A DNA stretch of 64,000 bases, from assembly GCA_903642265.1 (NCBI GenBank), contig CAHJWN010000011.1:1-64000 (forward strand). The letters are read 5' to 3'. Position numbers and translations under genes: made by a program. The DNA comes from Acidobacteriaceae bacterium (lineage in GTDB: Bacteria; Acidobacteriota; Terriglobia; Terriglobales; Acidobacteriaceae). Shown here piece after piece: positions 36,801 to 44,562 of this stretch. How positions within the stretch are numbered: the first letter of the stretch is position 1; each line of letters begins with the position of its first letter. The notes below the pieces were generated by a model, which was not told the origin of the DNA, did not search any database, and saw only the letters and a list, made by a program, of their open reading frames with translations.

Positions 36801-38016
36801 TGCTTCCCTCGCGACCACCGGCATCACCACCAGTGGCGCGAACACGATCACCGCTGTCTACAGCGGTGACAACAACTACGCTTCCCCTGCGGCTGGCACC
36901 ACGACCGTGACCGTGGGTACGCTCACCTCCACCTCGACAGCCTTGACCGTAACGTCTGGAAACTACTATGTGCTCAGCTCCGTTCCGCTGGTCGCGACGG
37001 TGACTCCGGCTGCTTCGGCGACGGTGCGCTTTTATGACTCGGGGGTCCTGCTTGGATCCGCCACGTCGAACGCGACGACCGGAATTGCGACGCTTTCCAC
37101 CACGGCACTGATCGCTGGGACTCACGCGCTTTCGGCGGTTTTCGCCGGCACCAGCGCTTACTCCTCCAGCACTGGCACTCTCAGCAGCGTGACCATCGCA
37201 CAGAACGTGACCTCCGTCATTCTGGACGCGCCGGCTTACTCGACCGTTGGGCAAGCGATCGCTCTGAACGCCCGGGTCGCGCGTGCCCCGACGCAGACCT
37301 CTGCCGGTACCGTCCTGCTTACCGGTACGGTCACTTTCTACGACGGCAGCACGCCCATCGCAACCGCTACCCCAAACTACCTGCCTGGCGGCTACTACTA
37401 CTATGTCGCCACGGGAAGCACGGCGGCTTTGGCACGCGGGACTCACACCATCACCGCGACGTACGGAGGAGACGGCAATTTTGCCGCCTCGACTTCTACC
37501 TCAGTCAAGACGACGGTGCTGCCTAATAACGTCTGGGTCGCCAACAGCAGCGGCTCCGTCTCAGGCGTAACGTCGACAGGGACCTCGGTGGCGTCAGCCG
37601 CTGGCGGCGGTACCGGGATTGCCATCGATGCGACCGGGAATATCTGGTCGCTCAACAAGACCGGGAGCAGCGTCGCGGAGTTCACCAGCACAGGTACGGT
37701 CGTCAGCACCGGCTTTACGGGTGCCGGTATCACGACTCCCAGCGCTCTCGCCATCGATGGCTCCGGCCTGGTGTGGATCGCCAACAGCAACAGCACGCTC
37801 TCGGTGGTCAACTCTGCAGGCAACGCCGTTTCGCCATCCACCGGCTACACGACCACGACCTCCACGCCTACCTCGCTTACCATCGATGCCTCCGGCAATT
37901 TGTGGGTCACCAACGCGGGTGATAGCTCCGTGACGGAAGTAGTAGGTGCCGCGTCGCCAGTGACGACCCCGACGACTACCGCCGTCGGAACCAACAATCT
38001 CGCAACCAAGCCCTAA
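33823..38016 (+). CDS. Secreted sedolisin-family (S53) peptidase with Ig-like and NHL repeats
   Basis: 1397 aa. Signal peptide (MIAAAALSLSVSASGVSAQ), then a pro-kumamolisin activation domain (residues ~40-230: SNYHKWLTPDTYAQSFGI, FTVNSVSKGTRVITFSG). The S53 catalytic domain (~250-690) holds the Glu/Asp pair in DDIEAYLDVEW near 327/331, Asp in SSGDSDATGC near 413, and Ser in GGTSVATPVMASVQALINQ near 595. Several Ig-like repeats (TVTGTYSGDASFATGTGTST) and C-terminal NHL-like strands (SGNLWVTNAGDSSVTEVVG) follow. Sedolisins are acid-active endopeptidases, which suits an acid soil habitat. GAGGAG lies before the ATG. The next gene repeats the NHL part and may be its partner. Confidence 0.9.
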   Translation: MLTWNMVRRSMIAAAALSLSVSASGVSAQTAAAGAQSAALMAATARPSVRITSKIDNAATVRLSGTHPAIVEHATVGARLPASKQLSHMMLVLAPSETQTLALHTLMDQQQDKTSSNYHKWLTPDTYAQSFGIATEDLAQVTAWLQDQGFTVNSVSKGTRVITFSGTVGNVETAFHTQMNRITVNGEAHIANMSDIAIPQALSGVVTGIASLNDFFPKSSVVDPHKVQLTSTIPADNYITPNAAPMYTSTTSGSHYVTPGDVATIYNSTPLLTSGIDGTGQTIAVIGRTDITLSDVQQFRSMFGLKKNDPTFTIIGEDPGVNTDDIEAYLDVEWAGGVAPGAAVNFIVGGTDYETNGGIASAGLYAVDNNIADIITLSYGGCETSNGASGTAFWNTLWEQAAAQGQTAFVSSGDSDATGCSSSSAATGTAYGVNALGSSAYNVAVGGSMFVDWGPNQYWTTGTTAPAPAGYNFATATGYIPEAVWNQGALTTTYLNTLSTALQTGTGIVGGGGGLSIYTPRPSWQTGSGISATADATCSSGTCIAANATNYTVHRMVPDIAFIAASGHDATAFCAESSCYNTSTGFGIGAVGGTSVATPVMASVQALINQKNGGRQGNANFYYYPLANVDYAAGNCKSVNGTASSPTVTLPGSSCNFHDIVAGDNRAPQSATDTTGLGFYAGTGFDASSGLGSVNINNVATNWKSVNFNATTTAFVLIPTTVATHGASQSFSVSVGSTAGTPTGDFSIIAATTTPGTQFRYTLSSGSYTGTLAGLPGGTYKVYAHYEGDGTFAPSTSASIQVTIGQEPSSVSFLLTDFYPGYVQTGQTSVPYGYLVDLIGTVAGTSATGTPSGTLTFAINNSGTTLSPYVATLDSTGTAALVAGAGYSSLLIAPNYPVLPAGSYTVTGTYSGDASFATGTGTSTFTITKYTPTATFTSSSAYIASGAAVTLNYSVARIALTPSIAAYPTGTVTFTDTTSGTVLGTATLNGVGVASLATTGITTSGANTITAVYSGDNNYASPAAGTTTVTVGTLTSTSTALTVTSGNYYVLSSVPLVATVTPAASATVRFYDSGVLLGSATSNATTGIATLSTTALIAGTHALSAVFAGTSAYSSSTGTLSSVTIAQNVTSVILDAPAYSTVGQAIALNARVARAPTQTSAGTVLLTGTVTFYDGSTPIATATPNYLPGGYYYYVATGSTAALARGTHTITATYGGDGNFAASTSTSVKTTVLPNNVWVANSSGSVSGVTSTGTSVASAAGGGTGIAIDATGNIWSLNKTGSSVAEFTSTGTVVSTGFTGAGITTPSALAIDGSGLVWIANSNSTLSVVNSAGNAVSPSTGYTTTTSTPTSLTIDASGNLWVTNAGDSSVTEVVGAASPVTTPTTTAVGTNNLATKP

Positions 38017-38025
38017 CGAACGCGT

Positions 38026-38052
38026 CCGGTGCCGCTCAAGACGCGGCACCGG
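38026..38052 (+). promoter_or_regulatory. Perfect 10-bp inverted repeat just before the lipoprotein start
   Basis: CCGGTGCCGC at 38026-38035 pairs perfectly with GCGGCACCGG at 38043-38052, with a 7-base loop. The hairpin lies between the S53 peptidase stop and the ribosome site (AAGGAG) of the next gene. It lacks a T-run, so attenuation or mRNA protection is more likely than termination. Function inferred from position. Confidence 0.6.
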
Positions 38053-38067
38053 CAAGGAGACAGCAAG

Positions 38068-39405
38068 ATGCAGAACTCGATCTTCCTTCGCAAGAGACAA
38101 GCTACGCGTTTCGTGGCCGCCGCAGTGGCGGGCCTGGGTTTTCTGGCCCTTACGGGATGCGGTATGACCTCGACTCCCCTTACAGGAACCATCTCGCCCG
38201 GCAGTGCTGCGCTTGTATTGCAGGGCTCGGTACACGGTGGCCAACAGCCCGTTTCCGGGGCCACGATTCAGCTTTACGCAGCAAACATGACGGGCTACGG
38301 CCTCGCCTCCACGGCACTGATCTCGACTGCGGTGACCTCTAATGCAAGTGGCGGCTTCACCATCACCGGTGACTACACTTGCCCCTATGCCACCTCGCAG
38401 GTCTACCTGACGGCGACTGGTGGCAACCCGGGCTCCGGGACGAACGCCAACCTGCTGCTTGTGGCTCCGCTCGGTTCGTGTGGCAATCTCACCCCGTCCA
38501 CCTTCATCAACGTGAATGAGCTGACCACCGTTGCCGGTGCTTACGCGCTCGCTCCCTTTATGAGCTCGCCGACCCAGCTCAGCACCACCGCCACAAACCT
38601 TACCGGGCTGACCAATGCGTTCGCCACCGTCAACAAACTGGTGAATGTGACTACCGGCAACCTGCCCGGCAGCACCTTGCCCACAGGCGCGACGGAGCCG
38701 GTCGCAGAGCTCAACACGCTGGCGAACATCATGGCCAGCTGCGTCAACTCCAACGGAGTCGGCGGCGGCAGCACGGCGTGCGCCAACCTGTTCGCGGCCG
38801 CGACGCCCCCGGCGGGAACGGCTCCGACCGACACTCTTACCGCGATGCTTAACATTGCCAAAAATCCAGGAAACAACGCCTCGGCGCTCTTTTCCCTCTC
38901 ACCTGCCGCCGGCCCATTCCAGCCCACGCAGACCAGCGCTCCCTCTTCCTACACGGTTTCCATCCGGTATGCACCGGCAGGCACATTTTCGACACCGTCG
39001 GCTTCGGCCATCGATGCCGCGGGCAATGTGTGGGTTACCAATGCCGGCAGCAACACGATCGCGGTTCTTGGAGCCACCTCCGGGACGCCTACCCTTTACT
39101 CGGGTGGCGGGCTGAATGCTCCTTCGGGAATCGCATTTGATGCGAGTGGCAATGCGTGGATCCCGAACAAGGGGAACTCAACCCTGAGCGCCTTCACCTC
39201 GACCGGCACGGGTGCCGCCAAGCTCACCTCAAGCCTGAGCTCTCCCTCAGCGGTCGCGATCGACGGCCAGGGATTGATCTGGGTTACAAATTCCGGCAAC
39301 GCCACTGTCACGGCGGTCGCTTCATCAGGCACCACTGTATCCGGTGCCACCGTGTACGCGACCAGCGGAACGAGCCCGAACGCGGTAGCTATCAATCCCA
39401 GGTAG
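38068..39405 (+). CDS. NHL-repeat surface lipoprotein
   Basis: 445 aa from the ATG at 38068 (AAGGAG upstream). Clear lipoprotein signal: FVAAAVAGLGFLALTGC, lipobox LTGC. The first third is carboxypeptidase-regulatory-like (VLQGSVHGGQQPVSGATIQL); the last third has NHL-type strands (AIDAAGNVWVTNAGSNTIAV, SGNAWIPNKGNSTLSAF). These resemble the C-terminal strands of the S53 peptidase upstream, suggesting the two proteins act together at the cell surface or arose from a common repeat. No catalytic motif is seen. A strong terminator-like hairpin follows. Confidence 0.82.
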   Translation: MQNSIFLRKRQATRFVAAAVAGLGFLALTGCGMTSTPLTGTISPGSAALVLQGSVHGGQQPVSGATIQLYAANMTGYGLASTALISTAVTSNASGGFTITGDYTCPYATSQVYLTATGGNPGSGTNANLLLVAPLGSCGNLTPSTFINVNELTTVAGAYALAPFMSSPTQLSTTATNLTGLTNAFATVNKLVNVTTGNLPGSTLPTGATEPVAELNTLANIMASCVNSNGVGGGSTACANLFAAATPPAGTAPTDTLTAMLNIAKNPGNNASALFSLSPAAGPFQPTQTSAPSSYTVSIRYAPAGTFSTPSASAIDAAGNVWVTNAGSNTIAVLGATSGTPTLYSGGGLNAPSGIAFDASGNAWIPNKGNSTLSAFTSTGTGAAKLTSSLSSPSAVAIDGQGLIWVTNSGNATVTAVASSGTTVSGATVYATSGTSPNAVAINPR

Positions 39406-39440
39406 TCATGCCAGTCGATTAGATGAGAAAGAGGTAGAAC

Positions 39441-39475
39441 GCGGCTCCCTGATGGCTTGGGGAGCCGCTTCAGTT
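39441..39475 (+). terminator. Rho-independent terminator-like hairpin
   Basis: GCGGCTCCC at 39441-39449 and GGGAGCCGC at 39460-39468 form a perfect 9-bp stem with a 10-base loop, followed by TTCAGTTT. It lies 36 bases after the lipoprotein stop and before a converging gene, so it would end the S53-lipoprotein transcript. Confidence 0.7.
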
Positions 39476-39534
39476 TACCGCCTCGCTGAGCAGTCCCGTG
39501 TGATCGCAAATCGTTTCAGCTCGAGCACACTGCT

Positions 39535-40320
39535 TTAGGGCCGGTAGCCAAGAAGCAATGGGGGATCTGGTGTCGTTTGCGTCTGGCTGATTGTATCGAG
39601 CGCGTACAGTCTCTCACGAAGCTCTGCTGTTCGGCCTTGGGTCATCGAGCTCTCGCTTACAGTACTTTGCAGAAGTGCGATTGCCTGCCGCAAGGGGGTC
39701 GGATTGGAAAATCCGGAGATCCTGTACGCGACATGCGAGATTCTATTGCGAAGTGCAGAATCGTCTAAAAGGCTCGAAAAGTCCTTCATCCGGCGGGCCA
39801 GATCTTCGGGCAAGAGGACGGCCAAATCAAATTCCGATCCATAAAGAACCGTTGTATGACCATCCCTCCCCAGGCATTCCGCCGCTGCTCCGGTGCGCCA
39901 GACCAGCAAGGTGAACGGACCCTCTTCTAGCTGCGGCGAAGGCAAATTCAGGCCGAGGGCCCTGGCCTGCGGTGGCGACAAGCGCTCAGAAACGCTGAAT
40001 GGCCGAAGTTGACTACGCATCGGTGGAGAGCTGCACGCTGGATCAGAATCAAGCTGCGGGGCTACGGGGTGATTGACGGGCACGGGAGCATGTGTATCAT
40101 CTCCGATTGCATAAACCATGCTTGTCAGGTCCGGTGTATGACTTGGAGGTGCCTGCGTGGCCACATACAGCGCCGGCGCGACGTTAACAGGCACGAAGGC
40201 TCTTCTATCGGAATCGTGTTTATGTTCACCCCGGGCAAGCGAGGGAGCAGTCTGTGCACTTGCGCAAACGGGGGTGGTGGCCAGTAGAAGGGCAAGTTGC
40301 ATATATCTGGAAAGCTTCAT
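39535..40320 (-). CDS. Secreted protein of unknown function
   Basis: 261 aa with a signal peptide (MQLALLLATTPVCASAQ). The next ~90 residues are Pro/His/Asp-rich and look disordered. A compact domain follows: GPFTLLVWRTGAAAECLGRD, TTVLYGSEFDLAVLLPEDLA, ISHVAYRISGFSNPTPLRQA. The end is Pro-rich (TPDPPLLLGYRP). No known family. It converges on the lipoprotein and has a Tn3-type inverted repeat behind it, so it may be cargo of that element, but nothing shows this. Confidence 0.6.
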   Translation of the reverse strand: MKLSRYMQLALLLATTPVCASAQTAPSLARGEHKHDSDRRAFVPVNVAPALYVATQAPPSHTPDLTSMVYAIGDDTHAPVPVNHPVAPQLDSDPACSSPPMRSQLRPFSVSERLSPPQARALGLNLPSPQLEEGPFTLLVWRTGAAAECLGRDGHTTVLYGSEFDLAVLLPEDLARRMKDFSSLLDDSALRNRISHVAYRISGFSNPTPLRQAIALLQSTVSESSMTQGRTAELRERLYALDTISQTQTTPDPPLLLGYRP

Positions 40321-40449
40321 CTAGGTCGCTCCGTTTCGCGCATGCGAGATTCTTCCTTGATCTTTGGATCCCCTATTAGGATGGGCTCAACACCGATGCT
40401 CGTTTCGAGGCGCCATCGGGTAAGGGTGGTACAGCACTCTGGGTATGAA

Positions 40450-40487
40450 GGGAACAGGTCAAGTAAGGGAAATTTACGTACGCTAAG
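40450..40487 (+). mobile_element. Tn3-family 38-bp terminal inverted repeat
   Basis: Exactly 38 bases, beginning GGGAACAGG and ending ACGTACGCTAAG. Tn3-family ends are 38 bp, usually begin GGGG and often end in GCTAAG or similar. It points inward toward the resolvase gene 25 bases away. I found no matching partner at the other side, consistent with a truncated element. Confidence 0.6.
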
Positions 40488-40512
40488 GCATTTGGAGCTA
40501 CCAGGAAGCGTT

Positions 40513-41073
40513 TCAGGTCAAAGCGGCAGGTTTCAGTGCGCGGTAAAGGGTTGATCGCGCGATGTGGAAACGTGCAGCGATCTCTGACACCGGGATATCG
40601 GCCGATTTGAGCAGAGCGCGGATGGTTTTGATCTCTTTGGCTGAAAGCTTTGACGGGCGGCCTCCGGTGCGGCCGCGTGCGCGGGCTGCTTTGAGGCCGG
40701 CGACGGTTCTTTCTCGGATCAGATTGCGCTCGAACTCGGCGAGCGCGGCGAAGACATGGAAGACGAGCCGGCCGGCTGGCGAGACGGTTTCGATGTTTTC
40801 GGTCAACGATTCGAAGTTGATCTTGCGCTGTTCGAGTCCTGCGATGAGGCCGATGAGGTCGGCCAGGTTGCGCCCGAGTCGGTCGAGCCTCCAAACGACG
40901 AGGGTGTCTCCCTCGCGCAGCCTTTTGAGGCAGCCTTCCAGCTGAGGTCTGCCGGCGTTTCTTCCGCTGGCTTGTTCTTCGTACACCTGCCTGCATTTGG
41001 CGTGTTTGAGGGCGTCCTTCTGCAGGTCGAGGGTTTGATTGTCGGTCGAGACACGGGCGTAGCCGATGCGCAT
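40513..41073 (-). CDS. tnpR: Serine recombinase (Tn3-type resolvase), intact
   Basis: 186 aa from the ATG at 41073: MRIGYARVSTDNQTLDLQKD, with the catalytic Ser at position 9 or 10 in RVST. Then ASGRNAGRPQLEGCLKRLRE, VVWRLDRLGRNLADLI, FAALAEFERNLIRERTVAGL, and a C-terminal helix-turn-helix (IPVSEIAARFHIARSTLYRA). This is the normal length and full domain order of a resolvase/invertase. A terminal inverted repeat lies on one side and transposase remains on the other. It could still recombine its res sites (probably in 41074-41214), unlike the fragment at 33186. Confidence 0.92.
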   Translation of the reverse strand: MRIGYARVSTDNQTLDLQKDALKHAKCRQVYEEQASGRNAGRPQLEGCLKRLREGDTLVVWRLDRLGRNLADLIGLIAGLEQRKINFESLTENIETVSPAGRLVFHVFAALAEFERNLIRERTVAGLKAARARGRTGGRPSKLSAKEIKTIRALLKSADIPVSEIAARFHIARSTLYRALKPAALT

Positions 41074-41214
41074 GTCTCGAATCTTATCAAGGACGGGGTA
41101 TTTAGGACATAGATTTCGGCACGGGTTATGAGACACTTTAAGAGAACGAAAGACGGTTTTTCCAAGGCCTTTGCGTTTGTCCTGAAAGCCTCCGTATTCG
41201 CTACAAAGGAAAGC

Positions 41215-41501
41215 TATGCCGTTCGAGTTCAAATAGCAGCCAGCCTACGAAGCTCTGGCCCGATTGTTCGAGATTGCGGAAACGAGACACGGGGCAGTCG
41301 AGCCGTGTGGCCGACTCCCTCCTTGCGTGGCACAACGCCGAAGAGAACAAGGGCTGGAATCCTGTTGATCTTTGGAACCTGGATGACGCCATCGCGGACG
41401 ATATGATCTCCATCCTTGGATGGATAAGCCAGACGCATCGCTATCCCGATGACCTTGGGTTCGGTGGGGAAATGCAGGCGGTCTGGAAGAGGTGGCGTTG
41501 A
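41215..41501 (+). pseudogene. Small Tn3-accessory protein, frameshifted
   Basis: Protein sense starts MPFEFK-TAG-QPAYEALARL and FEIAE near 41215-41275, then after a slip continues RDTGQSSRVADSLLAWHNAE, WNPVDLWNLDDAIADDMISI and YPDDLGFGGEMQAVWKRWR. Its stop overlaps the transposase GTG start (TGAGTG). Such short genes just upstream of Tn3 transposases are known, but their function is not. A scrap of the same family lies at 33553-33660. Confidence 0.6.
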
Positions 41502-41710
41502 GTGCCCCGCCGCGAGTTGCTGACCTCGGCAGAGCGCCTTGAACTGCTTGCCTTTCCGGATGACTGGGGAGAGCTGATCCGGCTTTCGACTCTAAGCGCG
41601 GACGATCTGGCCTTTGTAAAGCAGCATCGCGGCGACCACAACCGCATTGGCGTCGCGGTCGTGGTCTATCTGCGATTTCCAGGTCGCGCTGTACCCGAAG
41701 GGGAGGCTCC
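41502..41710 (+). pseudogene. tnpA: Start of a second Tn3-family transposase, truncated
   Basis: The frame starts at GTG 41502: PRRELLTSAERLELLAFPDD, LIRLSTLSADDLAFVKQHRG, RIGVAVVVYLRFPGRAVPEG, the typical first ~65 residues of a Tn3 transposase (DUF4158). At about 41710 the sequence changes abruptly to an NTF2-like gene in another frame. The remaining ~900 residues are missing, so this copy is dead. Confidence 0.85.
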
Positions 41711-42189
41711 TTTCGCTCCCAATTTATTGCGGCGGAAAAGAACAACCCCGACACGGAAACCGTTCATTTTGATTTGATGAGTCCTGGCGTCGTCTGGCTC
41801 AAGAACGATCGCGCGATTTCCGACACAGCCTGCGCGGTTCATACCTTCTCGCTGTTGAACGGGATCGAGGTCAGCACGACGAGCTATACGCGCTTGTTGT
41901 GGTGGGTGCAGCGGTCTGAAGGACAGTGGCTCATTCGTCGTCTTCGCGGCATTTACATTCGCGATACGCTGATCCCGCGCGATCCTACCAAGATGCCGAA
42001 ATGAGACGAAGAGAAGCTTCGCGGGTTCCGCCCTCCTATCGTTTCCTTAGCTACATCCTCACCGCGAACGGAGCCCCTGCCCACAACGATCTTCCAGGTG
42101 TCGATGTGTCACGCCACTCAGAGCAACTGATGCCTTTTGCTGTCTACGACTCTTCCGTCAGTGGCCGGGCCAAATCCGGCCGCCGATGA
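41711..42189 (+). pseudogene. SnoaL/NTF2-like protein remnant
   Basis: Begins mid-gene at the transposon junction: FIAAEKNNPDTETVHFDLMS, PGVVWLKNDRAISDTACAVH, LLWWVQRSEGQWLIRRLRGI, YIRDTLIPRDPTKMPK, then TGA where the family tends to have Trp. The sense goes on in that frame (DEEKLRGFRP) and, after a slip, SYRFLSYILTANGAPAHNDL and PGVDVSRHSEQLMPF. The fold is the NTF2-like cone common in enzymes and accessory proteins. Start missing, one nonsense change and one slip: non-functional. Confidence 0.6.
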
Positions 42190-42325
42190 CGTTCACATCG
42201 ACACGCAATGATCTCGACGTGCCGGGTGTAAAACCAAGACGCGAGAGCCAGCGGCTGAATCGGACTAGCTCTCGACGCAACTGTTCTTCCTGCCTGAATC
42301 CTATTGTGTCGACATTCGCCTTCTC

Positions 42326-43357
42326 TTAGCTCTGAAGAATCTTGAATGGGATGGGCTCCGGCTGCTCGGTCGGCTTTGGCGAGAGAGTGCTTCGCAGCTT
42401 TCGAAACGCTTTCCCGAAGCGGTCTGAAGCCATGAAGAGATGTCCCGCGGTCAGTCCGCCAACAACTTTATAGTGGCCCACGGCTGCAAGTCCCATCGAC
42501 GCAATGCAGCCACACTGGGAGCAATCAGGATTGCCGCCGAACTGACACGGGGTGATCTGAGTTTTCAGATCGGCCGAGATCGTCTCGGTGGTCCGGGCAA
42601 AGATGCACTCCTCAGGACTTGCCGGAGGTGTGGCTATCTCGTCGATCACGATGTCGTGCATGTCCAGCTTGGGGAACATGGGCCGCAACCGTCGCAGTTC
42701 GTTCATGACGAGGAGCCGCTGTGCGGGCGTAAGAATCTCTGGATCGGTTGCACCTCTCTGGGGAGTAAACAGACTGAACCAGATCTTGCGAATCGCAGGA
42801 TTGGCACTCCAGAACGCAAGAAACTCCTCCAGGTAGCCGGGCCGAGAGGCAATCTGGGAGGTGATCGTAGAGTGAATCGTCACGTGAGAACCGACGATGT
42901 TCTTCAGTATCCGCTCGTACGTCGCAGGCTTGCGCCGCTCGTCATGCTCTGGCTGCAGTCCGTCAATTGAGACGACGATGTTCAGCCTCTTATATTTGTT
43001 CCACTCTGCCGGGATGATACGGAACGCGCTGGTGACAACCTGAGTATGTATCCCACGTGCCTCTATCTGCGGAATGAGTTGCTCGAGTTCGCGATATCGG
43101 ACGAACGGATCACCCCCAACGAGCGAGACATGGAGCGGCCTAAGCTCATCGAGGAGCGCAAGAATACGCGTCACCAGCTCTTCACCTTTGAAGTCGGAGA
43201 GCTGGCGCAGCAGCGTATCGCTACCGAGATGAGCCGCGTCGAAGGCATAGCAGCCTGGGCAGCGGAGAGGGCATTCCTTCGTAATCTCGATGGAAAGGGA
43301 GGGAGCGCGGCCAGCCAGAATGGTGGCCCATGCATGAAGTACTTCGGATGTTTGCAT
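42326..43357 (-). CDS. Radical SAM protein with C-terminal cysteine cluster
   Basis: 343 aa. The N-terminal motif C-x3-C-x2-C (KECPLRCPGCYAF, near residue 29) binds the [4Fe-4S] cluster that cleaves S-adenosylmethionine. HVSLVGGDPFVRY and IVVSIDGLQPEHDERR are further conserved core elements. A second set of cysteines near the C-terminus (CIFAR, TPCQFGGNPDCSQCGCIAS) may hold an extra cluster, as in SPASM/twitch enzymes. GGAGAG precedes the ATG. The substrate is unknown. The membrane protein gene directly upstream on the same strand may form a unit with it. Confidence 0.85.
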   Translation of the reverse strand: MQTSEVLHAWATILAGRAPSLSIEITKECPLRCPGCYAFDAAHLGSDTLLRQLSDFKGEELVTRILALLDELRPLHVSLVGGDPFVRYRELEQLIPQIEARGIHTQVVTSAFRIIPAEWNKYKRLNIVVSIDGLQPEHDERRKPATYERILKNIVGSHVTIHSTITSQIASRPGYLEEFLAFWSANPAIRKIWFSLFTPQRGATDPEILTPAQRLLVMNELRRLRPMFPKLDMHDIVIDEIATPPASPEECIFARTTETISADLKTQITPCQFGGNPDCSQCGCIASMGLAAVGHYKVVGGLTAGHLFMASDRFGKAFRKLRSTLSPKPTEQPEPIPFKILQS

Positions 43358-43458
43358 TTACTCTCCAACGCGTCCGGCTTAGAGAATGCCGGACTGATAG
43401 TGCAAGGCAAAGAGGGCTCACGCAGAGCCGCCTCCTCAGACAAGCATGGAGAGGTCGA

Positions 43459-43857
43459 TCAGATTTGGAGGGGGAGGTTGTAGAAGCCCATAGCCGGATA
43501 TGGACCTGGCGCACCGACGGACTCACTTCGAAGACCGCAGAAGGAAAGCTGGGCAAGTAGGCCGGCCTTGTTGAACATACGGCTGAACCATATTCTGAGT
43601 GACAAAAGGACCGCGACGCTGTGCTTCGCCATGAATGCAAGCAGGAGCACGAGACACAACATGGTGACTACGGCCAGAAGGCTCAGCTCGAAGTCTGGAC
43701 GCCCATGGAGGAAACCATCGAAAGTCCAATGCTGCTCGGTCCATGGCATCAGCAGAATAATCAGGCCTGCGCATAACACTAGAAAATGACCAACGGAAGC
43801 GTACAGCCGACATACCTTGTCTTTCTTCAAGCTCGCTCCGTGACAATTTGCTTGCAA
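43459..43857 (-). CDS. Small two-span membrane protein of unknown function
   Basis: 132 aa. Two spans: GHFLVLCAGLIILLM near residue 23 and SLLAVVTMLCLVLLLAFMA near 60, separated by a short polar loop (EQHWTFDGFLHGRPDFE). Rich in hydrophobic residues throughout, with no known family. The only useful start is TTG at 43857 with GAGGA directly before it, which is weak; a later start would cut the first span. Same strand as the radical SAM gene and about 100 bases upstream of it. Confidence 0.5.
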   Translation of the reverse strand: MQANCHGASLKKDKVCRLYASVGHFLVLCAGLIILLMPWTEQHWTFDGFLHGRPDFELSLLAVVTMLCLVLLLAFMAKHSVAVLLSLRIWFSRMFNKAGLLAQLSFCGLRSESVGAPGPYPAMGFYNLPLQI

Positions 43858-44280
43858 ACATCCTCACATTCTGCTTTCAGTCTACTCTCGAAGCCGCGTT
43901 AAGTCCTTGTACGTAGTGCGCGTTTAGGATACGTACTGGTATGTCGCACAGGCATGCGTTGGCGTCCCAAAACCGTTTGGAGCATGGACAGGCTGCTGAC
44001 TGGCGTGAAAAACGTTTACATGGACCTGACGACACCGCCCGTATAAACGGTGATGAAGCAGAAACAAAATCTAAGGTGTGGCGGATATTCCGTAACATAG
44101 AAGGTGGACGAAAGCCACTTTCAAATGTACGCATTCTCGCAAAGTACTCCTGAGAAGATCACGGCCAATAGAAGAGATTTGTTAAGGAACAGATGCATCA
44201 TTGCACTGCCTCCGGCATACAGACTGGATATTGGGAGCAGCTCAATATCCTTCTGTCGAATAGCTCCGACCGTCACTCTC
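43858..44280. other. Intergenic region, nothing recognised
   Basis: About 420 bases between the membrane protein and a cation-transporter scrap. Several short frames are open, but none looks like protein. No strong hairpin or repeat is visible. Confidence 0.3.
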
Positions 44281-44562
44281 CTAATCGGCCACGTTTCCAT
44301 CCGGCGGGAGAACGGAAGAATCGAAGACGCTTGTCGCTTTGAGGGACTCTGCTTCAAGATAGATGTGACGACTTTTCGGGTACTGCGCGCGGAGAGCCTC
44401 TTCAACACGGTCAATCGTTCTTTCGATTCCGTCTCGCGAGAGGTTCCGGTCAAATCGCACATCCATTGCGAGCAGGATGTTTTCCGGACCGAAGTACATC
44501 GTGATCGGGTAGCCTACGTTCACGACTCCCATTTCGAACCTGTAAAAACGAATGCGACGCAC
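44281..44562 (-). pseudogene. C-terminal domain of a cation-diffusion-facilitator transporter
   Basis: About 93 codons: VVNVGYPITMYFGPENILLA, MDVRFDRNLSRDGIERTIDR, VEEALRAQYPKSRHIYLEAE, then SLKATSVFDSS. This is the cytoplasmic metal-binding tail of CDF metal exporters. The six membrane spans that should precede it are missing, and the in-frame sequence upstream (RRIRFYRFEMG) is not part of the family. Probably left by a deletion. Confidence 0.7.

Noticed and set aside
36655-37446. A 263-codon minus-strand frame inside the S53 gene
   Set aside because: Arg/Gly-rich antisense of the repeat region; no ribosome site or family.
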